Assembly: GCA_018902755.1 (NCBI GenBank)
Contig: JAHIQI010000071.1
Coordinates: 57,440-121,439, forward strand
DNA length: 64,000 nt
Reading direction: 5' to 3'
Origin: Pseudomonadota bacterium
GTDB taxonomy: Bacteria > Desulfobacterota > Desulfarculia > Desulfarculales > Desulfarculaceae
Below the pieces are notes generated by a model. That model was not told where the DNA came from. It worked only from the letters and a program-made list of their open reading frames with translations, and ran no database searches. The translations under genes and the position numbers were made by a program. Shown here piece by piece: positions 27,281 through 35,303 of the stretch; the first letter of the stretch is position 1, and the number at the start of each line of letters is the position of its first letter.

Positions 27281-29152
27281 CTAGGGTTTGGCCAAGTTCA
27301 GATGCCGCAACCGCGACACCGGGCGGACGCGCGGCAGCACGTCGTCCAGGCGACCCTCGCGCACCAGGGAGGCGAAGGCCTCCACCACCTTGGGGTCGAA
27401 CTGGGTGCCAGAGCCCCGCTCCAGTTCGTTGAGGGCGTCGCGTAGGCCCATGGCGTTGCGGTAGGGGCGGTCGCTGGTCATGGCGTCGAAAGCGTCGGCC
27501 ACGCTGATCACCCGGGCGGGCAGGGGAATGCCCTCGCCGGCCAGGCCGTCGGGATAGCCCAGGCCGTCCCAGCGCTCGTGGTGGTGGCGTACGATGGCGA
27601 TTTCGCCTTGGCTGAGCTTCAGCGGCTGGATGATGGATTGGCCCCAACTGGGATGCTGGCGCACCATCTCCTGGTCCTCTGCGGTCAGTTGCCCGGGCTT
27701 GTTGAGAATCTGGCGGTCGATGGCGATCTTGCCCACGTCGTGCAGCATGCCCAGGCGGCGCAGCATGTCCACTTCGTTGGCGGGCATCTTGAGCCGGGTG
27801 GCCAGGCGCACCGCGTAGGTGGTGACCCGCTCGGAATGGCCGCGGGTGTAGGAGTCCTTGGCTTCCAGGGCTTGGGCCAGGGACTTGACCGTGCTCAGGA
27901 AAGACTCCTTGAGGTCGCGGTACATGCGGGCGTTCTCGATGGCCAGGGCCACCTGGTTGGCGAACACCTCCAGGTAGTCGCGGTCCGCGCTGGTGACCAT
28001 GGCCGTGCCCTGGGGCCGGTCGGCGGCCAGGATGCCGATCACCCCGCCCTGGGCGGTGAGCGGCAGGATGACGATGGCCTGGGGCTGGAATTTGCGGATG
28101 ATCAGGTTCTTGGGGTTCAGGTTCAGGCTGGTGGCATCCTGCGTGATGAGCGGCTGGCCGCTCTGGGCCACCCTGGCCAGCAGGTTGGAGGTGCGGTCCA
28201 TGGAGACCGAGTAGCCGTCCATGGGGGCCAGGTCGCTGGGGTCCATGCCCACCCCGGCCTCGTAGCGTAGAACCTGCTTGGCCTGATCCACCAGCATGAT
28301 CATGGCCCGCTTGTACCCGATGGTCTTGAGGAACATGCTAAGGACGTTGGGGATCAGCTTTCCGTAATCCAGCTCGGAGAGGATGGCCCCGCTGGCCTGC
28401 TGGATGGCCAGGATCTGCTCGATCTTGCGCATGAGCTGCTGGTTGAGGGTCTGCACCTCGGAGTACTTGTGCTCCAACAGCTGCTTGTCGTGCTCGATCT
28501 CGGCCAGGCTCTCGCCCAAAAGGCTGCGCTGGTTTTGGATGAGCAGGCGCACCCGCTGCAACAGGGTGGGGTTGCGCCAGCGCACCCGGAACTCGCAGTA
28601 TTCGTCGCCCTCGAAGTAGCAGGCGGTCTCCTCCACCCGGGAAGGGGGCAGGCCCCAGATGGTGGGTATGGCCGAGTAGATGCCCTGGTTCACCAGGCAG
28701 AAATCTTCGGTGAGTTCGAGCCCCTCATGCCAGTGCAGGCGTATCATGGCCTGGTCGGAGGTGGCGTTGACCAACTCCAGTTCCTTGGTGCGGTTGAACT
28801 TCTTGTTGATGGTTTCCAGACGCCGCACCGCCACCTTGGGCGAGGCCCAGGCCCGGAGCAGGATTTGCTGGATGTAGCCGAGTCTTTGGTGGGTTACCGA
28901 CTCGAAGCCGATCTGGTAGGCCACCCGGGGGTCGCCGGTGAGTTCGCGGGCGTTGGCATACATGCGGGCGACGACCCCCGCGGACACCCAGTTGTGGGCG
29001 TCGCGCAAAAAGGCCAGCGGATCATCGACCTCTCCCAACTCCTCTTCCAAACCACGGAGGAGCAGGTGGGGCGAGCCATAATGACGTTCAATGTAATCTA
29101 TTATGGCTCGCGTATTGAGGCAGCTGTTGTGTCGCTCCACGACCTGACGCAA
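27281..29152 (-). CDS. GAF-HD-GYP c-di-GMP phosphodiesterase with V4R-like sensor region
   Basis: The 623-residue protein has an N-terminal region (about 1-210) ending in EETACYFEGDEYCEFRVRW, which matches the closing C-x-GD-x-C-x-F pattern of V4R small-molecule domains. A coiled segment (about 215-255), a GAF domain (about 260-395) and a C-terminal HD-GYP domain (about 410-610) follow. The last has LHDVGKIAIDRQILNKPG, the signature HHERWDGLGYPDGL, and VADAFDAMTSDRPYR. Metal ligands appear intact, so it should hydrolyse c-di-GMP. The start is uncertain: TTG 29152 gives MRQVVERHN, and GTG 29140 is also possible. It faces the diguanylate cyclase gene across a palindromic repeat. Confidence 0.88.
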   Translation of the reverse strand: MRQVVERHNSCLNTRAIIDYIERHYGSPHLLLRGLEEELGEVDDPLAFLRDAHNWVSAGVVARMYANARELTGDPRVAYQIGFESVTHQRLGYIQQILLRAWASPKVAVRRLETINKKFNRTKELELVNATSDQAMIRLHWHEGLELTEDFCLVNQGIYSAIPTIWGLPPSRVEETACYFEGDEYCEFRVRWRNPTLLQRVRLLIQNQRSLLGESLAEIEHDKQLLEHKYSEVQTLNQQLMRKIEQILAIQQASGAILSELDYGKLIPNVLSMFLKTIGYKRAMIMLVDQAKQVLRYEAGVGMDPSDLAPMDGYSVSMDRTSNLLARVAQSGQPLITQDATSLNLNPKNLIIRKFQPQAIVILPLTAQGGVIGILAADRPQGTAMVTSADRDYLEVFANQVALAIENARMYRDLKESFLSTVKSLAQALEAKDSYTRGHSERVTTYAVRLATRLKMPANEVDMLRRLGMLHDVGKIAIDRQILNKPGQLTAEDQEMVRQHPSWGQSIIQPLKLSQGEIAIVRHHHERWDGLGYPDGLAGEGIPLPARVISVADAFDAMTSDRPYRNAMGLRDALNELERGSGTQFDPKVVEAFASLVREGRLDDVLPRVRPVSRLRHLNLAKP

Positions 29153-29329
29153 CCCTTCGCAGGACTAAGGGAGAAAAATCTATTTTTACAGTAAGTTGCA
29201 ACAACATTTTCCACGGGGCCCATCGGGTTGTCAATAGGCATGTGTAAAAACACTGAGCATAATGAGTAGTAAAATTGGGAAGATACTATATATAGTGCTA
29301 CTTAACGCATTAACACCCCAATATAGACA

Positions 29330-30451
29330 TTACGACAGGCTGAAGGCCCGGCTGCCGTTCAGGGCGGCGGCATCCACCTCCACCCCCAATCCGGGGCCGG
29401 GCAGGATGGCGGCTTGTCCGCCGGGTCCGAAGGTGAGGTCATCGCGGATGAGGTCGCGGTCCATGAAGAAGCGGGTGAGGCAGCCTTCCAGGTAGATGAG
29501 CCCCGGATGCACCGAAGCGAAGTGCCGACCCAGGGCCGAGAGCAGGCCCAACTCACCCACCTGGCAGCCCAGCATGCAGGCCAGGCCCTCCCAGGAGGCC
29601 ATCTCCAGCAGGGCGGTGGTGCGGGCCGGGCCGCCGCACTTGCTCAGCCGCAGGTTGAAGCCGCCCGTGGCCCGGTTTTCCACCAGGCGGTGGGCGTCGG
29701 CCATGGTGCACAGGGATTCGTCGGCCAGCACCAGGGGCTCCACTGCGGCGGTGACCTTGGCCAGGCCCTCCAGGTCGCCCTTGGCCACCGGCTGCTCCAC
29801 CGCCTCCACCCGGCTGGGGGCCATGGCCCCGATGTTCTCCACCGCCTCGGCGGCGCTCCAGGCTCCGTTGGCGTCCACCCGGAGGCTCACCTGTGGCCCC
29901 AGGGCCTCGCGCACCTGGGCCATCAGCTCCGCCGCCCCCCGGCGCTGCACCTTCACCTTCACCTGCTTGAAGTCCAGGGCCTTGGCCTGGGCCAGAATGG
30001 CAGGCAGCCCCTCCGGGGGCAGCAGGGGGATCACCGCGCTGTAGGTGACCGGGGCCGGGGGATCGGCCGAAAGCAGGGCGCTCACCGGCCGCTCCATGGC
30101 CCGGCCGGCCAGGTCCAACAGGGCGGTCTCCACCGCGCAAGCCGCCGCCGGGCAGCGGTCCACCAGCGTGGGGCCGCCCCGTTTCTCCAACCAGCCCAGG
30201 GCCTCTTCCGGCTCCAGGGAGGCCCCCAGGACCAGGGGAGCCAAGTCCCGCTGCAAGGCCTCCAACGAGCCTTGCACCGTTTCGCCGGTGACGTAGCTGC
30301 GGGGCACCCCCTCGCCGTAGCCTACGCGGCCCTGGCCGTCCACCAGGGCCACGACTATGTTGTCCGTGGCTGTGTTGTCAGCCAAGCTGTGGGACACCGC
30401 CAGGTTGAAAGGCCAATGGATCAAATAGGCGTTCAGTTTTTTTATCTGCAT
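29330..30451 (-). CDS. enolase-superfamily enzyme, muconate-lactonizing subgroup (possible dipeptide epimerase-like)
   Basis: The 373-residue protein has the complete catalytic set of the MLE subgroup. This comprises the K-x-K pair Lys165/Lys167 (QVKVKVQ), metal ligands Asp193 (RVDANG), Glu219 (VEQP) and Asp244 (LADES), and Lys271 (SKCGG). Members abstract a proton alpha to a carboxylate; known activities include dipeptide epimerisation, muconate lactonisation and o-succinylbenzoate synthesis. The sequence alone does not choose between them, and no menaquinone-synthesis or murein-peptide neighbours settle it. ATG 30451 has AGGAAG six bases upstream and lies 74 bases inside the acyltransferase gene. 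Confidence 0.87.
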   Translation of the reverse strand: MQIKKLNAYLIHWPFNLAVSHSLADNTATDNIVVALVDGQGRVGYGEGVPRSYVTGETVQGSLEALQRDLAPLVLGASLEPEEALGWLEKRGGPTLVDRCPAAACAVETALLDLAGRAMERPVSALLSADPPAPVTYSAVIPLLPPEGLPAILAQAKALDFKQVKVKVQRRGAAELMAQVREALGPQVSLRVDANGAWSAAEAVENIGAMAPSRVEAVEQPVAKGDLEGLAKVTAAVEPLVLADESLCTMADAHRLVENRATGGFNLRLSKCGGPARTTALLEMASWEGLACMLGCQVGELGLLSALGRHFASVHPGLIYLEGCLTRFFMDRDLIRDDLTFGPGGQAAILPGPGLGVEVDAAALNGSRAFSLS

Positions 30452-31508
30452 TGACCACTTCCTGGGGCGCCGGGATGAACTGGTTGAGCTTTTTCCATTC
30501 GTACCAATGGTCGGGCTGCTCGAAGATGTATTCGCTGAGCACCGACAAGCACTGCACCGAAACCTGGGTGGATCCCTGGGCGGCGGGATGGGCGGCCGGG
30601 TCCAGAAGCTCCAGCTCGAATCGCCGTCCGGGCAAACGGTGCACCAGTCCCATCAATACCACGGCTTTGGACTTGCGCGCCAATATGTCCATGGAGCGGT
30701 CCAGGGGAACCGTGTGTCCCAGGAAGGTGGTGGTCTTGTCCTTGTAGGGACGCCACATGTTTATCTCGTCGCACTGGGTGACCACGATGCGGCCGCGCTT
30801 CAGGTGATCCAGGGCGGTGAAGAACACCTCGCCCTCCTTGGGGTCCATCAACTCGGTGCCCGCTCCGGCGGCCCGCTCTTCCAGGATGGCCCTGAGGCGC
30901 GGGGTCTTGCAGTGGACCATCACCGACAGGGGATAGTCGCGGAAAGCCAGGGCGCCGGGCAGAAACTCCAGGGCCCCGTAATGCCCGGTGATGAGGATCA
31001 CCCCCCGGCCTTCGCTCAGGGCCTGGTCCAACAGCTCCTGGTTGCGGATCTTAACCCGCCGCAGGCAGTTGTCGCGGATGGTGGGGTAGCTCTTGAAGGC
31101 CAGGTAGAGCTTCTCGTGGTAGTGGTCCAGGGTGCCGCCCCTGGTCTCGGCCCAACGTCGCCGGGTCTCGCGGGGGCCGGCGGCCTTGCCCAGGGTGCCT
31201 TCCAGGGAGCGCTGGATGGCCGCGCGGTCTTTGGAGGCGATCTGGAAATAGAGCGCGCCCAAGGTCCTGAGATAAAGTTTACTCAGCCAAGGCGGCAGGT
31301 TCCCGAAAATCCAGGTGTTGTAGGGCAGCTGCAAGAACGAGCTGATGTCCTTTAGCTGCAGGCGCTCTTTGACGAACGCAAGCAGCCATTGTTTGATGCC
31401 GCGTCTCAGGGACGCCCAACCAAACCTTGCCTTCCGTCTCTGGGAAGCGCTGTGTATAGCGGTTCCCAGGGCCGCCTTGCCCACCTCTCCCGTGATCGTG
31501 ACGCTCAT
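30378..31508 (-). CDS. lipid A biosynthesis-type lysophospholipid acyltransferase (LpxL/HtrB-like)
   Basis: The 376-residue protein contains the H-x4-E acyltransferase motif in ITGHYGALEFLPGAL (near residue 175). Other LpxL-like blocks are LPPWLSKLYLRTLGALYFQI near the N terminus, CDEINMWRPYKDKTTTFLG and PLDRSMDILARKSKAVVLMG. These enzymes transfer acyl groups at the inner face of the cytoplasmic membrane. It is longer than E. coli LpxL at the N terminus and has no strong membrane helix. ATG 31508 has GGGAGG seven bases upstream. The last ~25 codons overlap the enolase-family gene in another frame. Confidence 0.82.
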   Translation of the reverse strand: MSVTITGEVGKAALGTAIHSASQRRKARFGWASLRRGIKQWLLAFVKERLQLKDISSFLQLPYNTWIFGNLPPWLSKLYLRTLGALYFQIASKDRAAIQRSLEGTLGKAAGPRETRRRWAETRGGTLDHYHEKLYLAFKSYPTIRDNCLRRVKIRNQELLDQALSEGRGVILITGHYGALEFLPGALAFRDYPLSVMVHCKTPRLRAILEERAAGAGTELMDPKEGEVFFTALDHLKRGRIVVTQCDEINMWRPYKDKTTTFLGHTVPLDRSMDILARKSKAVVLMGLVHRLPGRRFELELLDPAAHPAAQGSTQVSVQCLSVLSEYIFEQPDHWYEWKKLNQFIPAPQEVVNADKKTERLFDPLAFQPGGVPQLG

Positions 31509-31875
31509 GCTAGGTCCTCCCGGCGGTGGGCGCGGAGAGTTCATAGCTCCGCGCACCGCCCAAGTTGTGATTCAGGGAGCAGTGGACAGACCCGGTGCAT
31601 AAAAAAGGCAGGAAACAGCCGTTAAGTTGCCAGCCGCTCTGCCTTGGTCCAACTACACCGGACATACCCCCTGGTTGGACTTGTCTATCTCGATTTTATG
31701 AAACAATTGTATACTATATATTAAGTCGGGCCTGTGCCAAGCAAATTTTGCCGCCCCTATATTTTTGAGATGGGTGAGCTTTAGCCCCGAATATCCCCGC
31801 TTGCCGCCCCATAAGGCCCACTTATTATGCTAAGTTAGTAGGCCATTTGAAGCAAAACAGCACAAGGGCCGCCAA
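31509..31875. other. divergent intergenic region between acyltransferase and CLC genes
   Basis: It contains a long hairpin next to the acyltransferase SD, a GTCCAAC/GTTGGAC inverted repeat (31647..31653 and 31674..31680), and an AT-rich part near 31690-31730 with TATACT that may belong to a promoter, though no good -35 partner was found. No gene seen. Confidence 0.4.
31522..31560 (-). promoter_or_regulatory. strong leader hairpin beside the acyltransferase ribosome-binding site
   Basis: GGCGGTG-gg-CGCGGAG pairs with CTCCGCG-CACCGCC (14 pairs, two-base bulge, nine-base loop). The stem ends next to the GGGAGG SD of the acyltransferase gene, so folding could affect ribosome access or mRNA stability. 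No T-run follows. Confidence 0.5.
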
Positions 31876-33624
31876 ATGACCCTCTTGGGCAAATTCAAGC
31901 AAAACCTTTGGACCACCGAACAGGGAGTATTGATCCTGCTGGGCGTGGTGGTGGGGGTTTTGGGCGGCTACGGCGCGGTGGGCTTCAGGCTGCTCATTAA
32001 TTTCTTGCGCACCCTGGCCTATGGCAGCGATGGCGATTTCCTGAAGGTGCTGGCCGCCACCCCCTGGTGGTGGCTGCTTTTGATCCCCGCCCTGGGCGGC
32101 CTGGTGGTGGGACCACTGATCTATTTCCTGGCCCGGGAGGCCAAGGGCCACGGGGTGCCCGAGGTCATGGAGGCGGTGACCCTGCGCGGCGGGCTGATCC
32201 GCAAGCGGGTGGTGATCGTCAAGTCCCTGGCCTCGGCCATCTCCATCGCGGTGGGCGGCTCGGTGGGCCGGGAAGGGCCCATCGTGCAGATCGGCTCGGC
32301 CATCGGCAGCACGGTGGGCCAGGTGCTCCGGGTCAGCGCCGGGCGCATGCGCATCCTGGTGGGCTGCGGGGCGGCGGCGGGCATCGCGGCCACCTTCAAC
32401 GCCCCGGTGGCGGGCATGATGTTCGCCATGGAGATCATCCTGGGCGACTTCGCGGTGGCCACCTTCAGTCCCATCGTGCTCTCGGCGGTGATGGCCACGG
32501 CCATAAGCCGCTTCTATCTGGGCGACTTTCCCGCTTTCGTGGTGCCGGCCTACCAGTTGGTCTCAGCCTGGGAGCTGTTTCTCTACGCGGGGCTGGGCCT
32601 GGCCGCCGGGGCGGTGGGCGCGGCCTTTTCGGCGGTGCTTTACAAGACCGAGGACCTGGTGGACGCCATCCGCATCCCCGAGTACCTCAAGACCCCCCTT
32701 GCCGGGCTGGCCCTGGGGGCCATGGGCATGGCCTTCCCCTGGGTGCTGGGGGTGGGCTACGAGGGCATCGAGCTGGCCCTGCACCACCAACTGGCCTGGT
32801 GGCTCATGCTGATCATCGTGGGGGCCAAGATCCTGGCCACCAGCCTGACCATCGCCGGTGGCATGTCCGGCGGCATCTTCGCGCCCTCGCTGGTCATCGG
32901 GGCCATGCTGGGCGGCTCCATGGGCGGGCTGGCCCACGAGCTGTGGCCGGGCATGACCGCCGGTCCGGGGGCCTACGCCATCGTGGGCATGGCCGCGGTG
33001 GTGGCCGGGGCAACCCACGGGCCCATCACCGCCTTCCTGATTTTGTTCGAAATGACCGGGGGCTATCAGATAATCCTGCCCCTGATGATCGGCTGCACCC
33101 TGGCCACCCTGGTGGCCCAGCAGATAAACCGCGACTCCATCTACACCCGCAAGCTGAGCCGCCGGGGGGTGGACATCCACGCGGGCAAGGACATGAACCT
33201 CTTGCGCTCACTCACCGTGGACCAGGCCATGCGCCGGGAGGTGGACAGCGTGCCCCAGGACATGACCCTGGGCCGCTTCCACGACAAGATGATCTCCTCC
33301 AAGTTCGCCAGCTTTCCGGTGGTGAACGGCCAGGGCGAGCTGGTGGGCATCATCAGCCACGCCGACTACGCGGGCCACGCCATGGAAAAGGAGTTGTGGG
33401 ATTTGGTGGTGGTGGCCGAGCTGGCCACCACCGAGGTGCAGACCGTGACCCCCGGCGACACCCTGGACATAGCCCTGCGCAAGATATCCTCGCGGGATTT
33501 CGCCACCTTGCCGGTGGTGGCCGCCCAGGGCAGCCGCCGCCTGGTGGGCGTGATCAGCCACCGGGACATCATCAGCGTCTACACCCGCAAGCTCCGCAAG
33601 TCCGGGCTCTCCGGCGGGGAGTAG
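31876..33624 (+). CDS. CLC-family chloride channel/transporter with C-terminal CBS pair
   Basis: The 582-residue protein has the CLC membrane core (about 15-430) with GHGVPEV (in place of the usual GSGIP), the gating-glutamate motif GREGPIVQIG, and GGIFAPSLVIGAMLGG. Two CBS domains follow (about 448-575, VDQAMRREVDSVPQDMTL and VQTVTPGDTLDIALRKISS). At the position of the internal proton glutamate of E. coli ClcA (IIEEM) this protein reads AMEII, so Glu203 appears replaced by Ile, as in channel-type CLCs. Whether it is a channel or exchanger is therefore open. Start ATG 31876, with AAGG upstream. Confidence 0.9.
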   Translation: MTLLGKFKQNLWTTEQGVLILLGVVVGVLGGYGAVGFRLLINFLRTLAYGSDGDFLKVLAATPWWWLLLIPALGGLVVGPLIYFLAREAKGHGVPEVMEAVTLRGGLIRKRVVIVKSLASAISIAVGGSVGREGPIVQIGSAIGSTVGQVLRVSAGRMRILVGCGAAAGIAATFNAPVAGMMFAMEIILGDFAVATFSPIVLSAVMATAISRFYLGDFPAFVVPAYQLVSAWELFLYAGLGLAAGAVGAAFSAVLYKTEDLVDAIRIPEYLKTPLAGLALGAMGMAFPWVLGVGYEGIELALHHQLAWWLMLIIVGAKILATSLTIAGGMSGGIFAPSLVIGAMLGGSMGGLAHELWPGMTAGPGAYAIVGMAAVVAGATHGPITAFLILFEMTGGYQIILPLMIGCTLATLVAQQINRDSIYTRKLSRRGVDIHAGKDMNLLRSLTVDQAMRREVDSVPQDMTLGRFHDKMISSKFASFPVVNGQGELVGIISHADYAGHAMEKELWDLVVVAELATTEVQTVTPGDTLDIALRKISSRDFATLPVVAAQGSRRLVGVISHRDIISVYTRKLRKSGLSGGE

Positions 33625-33634
33625 GGCCTTTTGG

Positions 33635-33650
33635 GGCCGGGCCTCCGGCC
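33635..33650. terminator. short stem-loop between convergent genes
   Basis: GGCCGG-GCCT-CCGGCC lies between the stops of the CLC and HdeD-like genes, with a short T-containing tail on each side. It may act as a weak bidirectional terminator. Confidence 0.3.
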
Positions 33651-34216
33651 TATTTGGCGGCCGAGGCCAGCATGATCATGGACCAGCCGCCGAAGATCAG
33701 GTCGATGCCCAACAACAGGCCCATGATGGCCAGCGAGTCGCCCGGCCATCCCGCGAAGATGATAAGACCCAGCACCACGCCCATGACGCCAGAGAACAAC
33801 ACCCAACCCCAGCGGGGGGCGGGCTTGATCTTCATGGCCAGGCCCAGCTTGACCACCCCTTCCACGATGAAGAAGGCGGCCAACAGCAGGGTGAGGGTGA
33901 CGGCCCCCAGCAGGGGGCGGGCCAGGATGAGCCCGCCGGCGATGATGTAAACCACCGCCCACAACAGGTTCCAGGCAAAGGCGCTCCACTGGGCGGACTT
34001 GAAGCAGTGCACCAGTTGGATGATGCCCTGCACCAGGATCACCGCGCCGATGATCCACACCACGGCCACGGTGGCGGCCAGGGGCGCGATGATGGCGAAG
34101 CTGCCCAGGAGCAGGGAGATGATCCCCGCGATCATAAGGCTGCCGCGGTGTTGTTTTACCTCCGCCAAGCCCTTGCTCAACATGCTTCCCACCCCGTCCG
34201 GCGACTGCGCGCTCAT
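33650..34216 (-). CDS. HdeD-family (DUF308) membrane protein
   Basis: The 188-residue protein has six hydrophobic segments in three similar pairs, with HdeD/DUF308 patterns such as AGIISLLLGSFAIIAPLAAT and WIIGAVILVQGIIQLVHCF. E. coli HdeD is tied to acid resistance, and gadBC lies ~10 kb away here, but no functional link can be drawn from sequence. ATG 34216 has GGAG six bases upstream. It is convergent with the CLC gene and divergent from the liv operon. Confidence 0.88.
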   Translation of the reverse strand: MSAQSPDGVGSMLSKGLAEVKQHRGSLMIAGIISLLLGSFAIIAPLAATVAVVWIIGAVILVQGIIQLVHCFKSAQWSAFAWNLLWAVVYIIAGGLILARPLLGAVTLTLLLAAFFIVEGVVKLGLAMKIKPAPRWGWVLFSGVMGVVLGLIIFAGWPGDSLAIMGLLLGIDLIFGGWSMIMLASAAK

Positions 34217-34322
34217 TAAATGCTCCTTGCTCTGGGCCGGTAAATCCCGGCGTTCATTTTCGGTTTACATGATGAGTAGTTGGGCGCGCCTGTGTCAAGC
34301 GCGCCTTTGGGCAGGGCGGACA

Positions 34323-34351
34323 TTGACAACCCTTTAATTTCCCGATATACC
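34323..34351 (+). promoter_or_regulatory. sigma-70-type promoter of the liv-paaK operon
   Basis: TTGACA (34323..34328) and TATACC (34346..34351) are 17 bases apart, about 60 bases upstream of livH. The -35 is a perfect consensus and the -10 matches four of six bases. Confidence 0.7.
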
Positions 34352-34371
34352 GTGAGAATCGTATACGGTAT
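34347..34371. promoter_or_regulatory. inverted repeat overlapping the liv promoter -10, candidate operator
   Basis: ATACCGT (34347..34353) and ACGGTAT (34365..34371) are perfect 7-base arms with an 11-base spacer, covering the -10 and the predicted start. A repressor bound here would block transcription. The protein is unknown. Confidence 0.5.
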
Positions 34372-34412
34372 GCAGGACTCCGGGTCGGGGGAGTTCCGGA
34401 GACAACGAGGGT

Positions 34413-35303
34413 GTGGCGGTGGGCTTCGGCGACCAGTTAGCGCAATATGTGATCAGCGGGCTGACCACCGGGGCGGTTTACGCCTTGGTGGCCCTGGGCT
34501 TTTGCCTGATCTACAACGCCACCAGGGTGGTGAACTTCGCCCAGGGCGATTTTCTCTCCCTGGGCGGGCTCATGGCCTACAGCCTGCTCATCGGCGCGGG
34601 CCTGCCCATGGCCCTGGCCTTTCCCCTGGCCATAGTGGCGGTGGCCCTGGTGGGGGCCCTGTTGGAGCGGATGGCTATCCGCCCGGCCCGCAGCCGCCAG
34701 GTCATGGTGCTCATCTTCATCACCATCGCGGCCTCAATCCTCATGCGGGGCATTTTCAAGCACTTATGGGGCAAGCAGGCCCTGGCCCTTCCCCCCCTCA
34801 GCCCCGAGACCCCCCTGCGTCTGCTGGGGGCCACCTTCACCCCGCAGAACCTGTGGGTGCTGGCCATCACCCTGGTGGCCATCGTGGCCCTGATCTGGTT
34901 TTTCAACCGCACCCTCACCGGCAAGGCCATGCGGGCCACGGCCATCAACTCCTCGGCCGCCGCATTGATGGGCATCGACGCCCACCGCATGACCATGTAC
35001 TCCTTCGCTCTGGCGGGCGCCCTGGGGGCCTTGGCCGGGGTTCTCATCACCCCCATCACCAGCCTGTCCTACAATGTGGGGGTGATCATCGGGCTAAAGG
35101 GCTTCGCCGCCGCGGTCCTGGGCGGCTACGGCAGCTTCCTGGGCGCGGTGGTGGGCGGCCTGGTCCTGGGCCTCATCGAAAGCCTCACCGCCGGGCTCAT
35201 CTCCAGCGTCTACAAGGACGCCGTGGCCTTCGTGGTGCTGCTCTTGGTGCTGTTCCTGCGCCCCGGCGGGCTGTTGGGCGTGAAGGGCGGGAACCGGGTA
35301 TGA
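34413..35303 (+). CDS. livH: branched-chain amino acid-type ABC transporter permease LivH
   Basis: The 296-residue permease has about eight membrane segments and LivH motifs: GLTTGAVYALVALGFCLIYN, VNFAQGDFLSLGG, and AAVLGGYGSFLGAVVGG near the C terminus. With LivM it forms the channel of a high-affinity uptake system for branched-chain or aromatic carboxylates and amino acids. GTG 34413 is used here; the in-frame GTG 34419 has a better GAGG spacing (8 bases). It is the first gene of the operon and overlaps livM by four bases (ATGA). Confidence 0.93.
   Translation: MAVGFGDQLAQYVISGLTTGAVYALVALGFCLIYNATRVVNFAQGDFLSLGGLMAYSLLIGAGLPMALAFPLAIVAVALVGALLERMAIRPARSRQVMVLIFITIAASILMRGIFKHLWGKQALALPPLSPETPLRLLGATFTPQNLWVLAITLVAIVALIWFFNRTLTGKAMRATAINSSAAALMGIDAHRMTMYSFALAGALGALAGVLITPITSLSYNVGVIIGLKGFAAAVLGGYGSFLGAVVGGLVLGLIESLTAGLISSVYKDAVAFVVLLLVLFLRPGGLLGVKGGNRV

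Noticed and set aside
34280..35299. N-terminal extension of livM across livH
   Set aside because: Pro/Gly/Arg/His-rich sequence in the wrong frame of livH; LivM homology begins at the ATG at 35300, which overlaps the livH stop.
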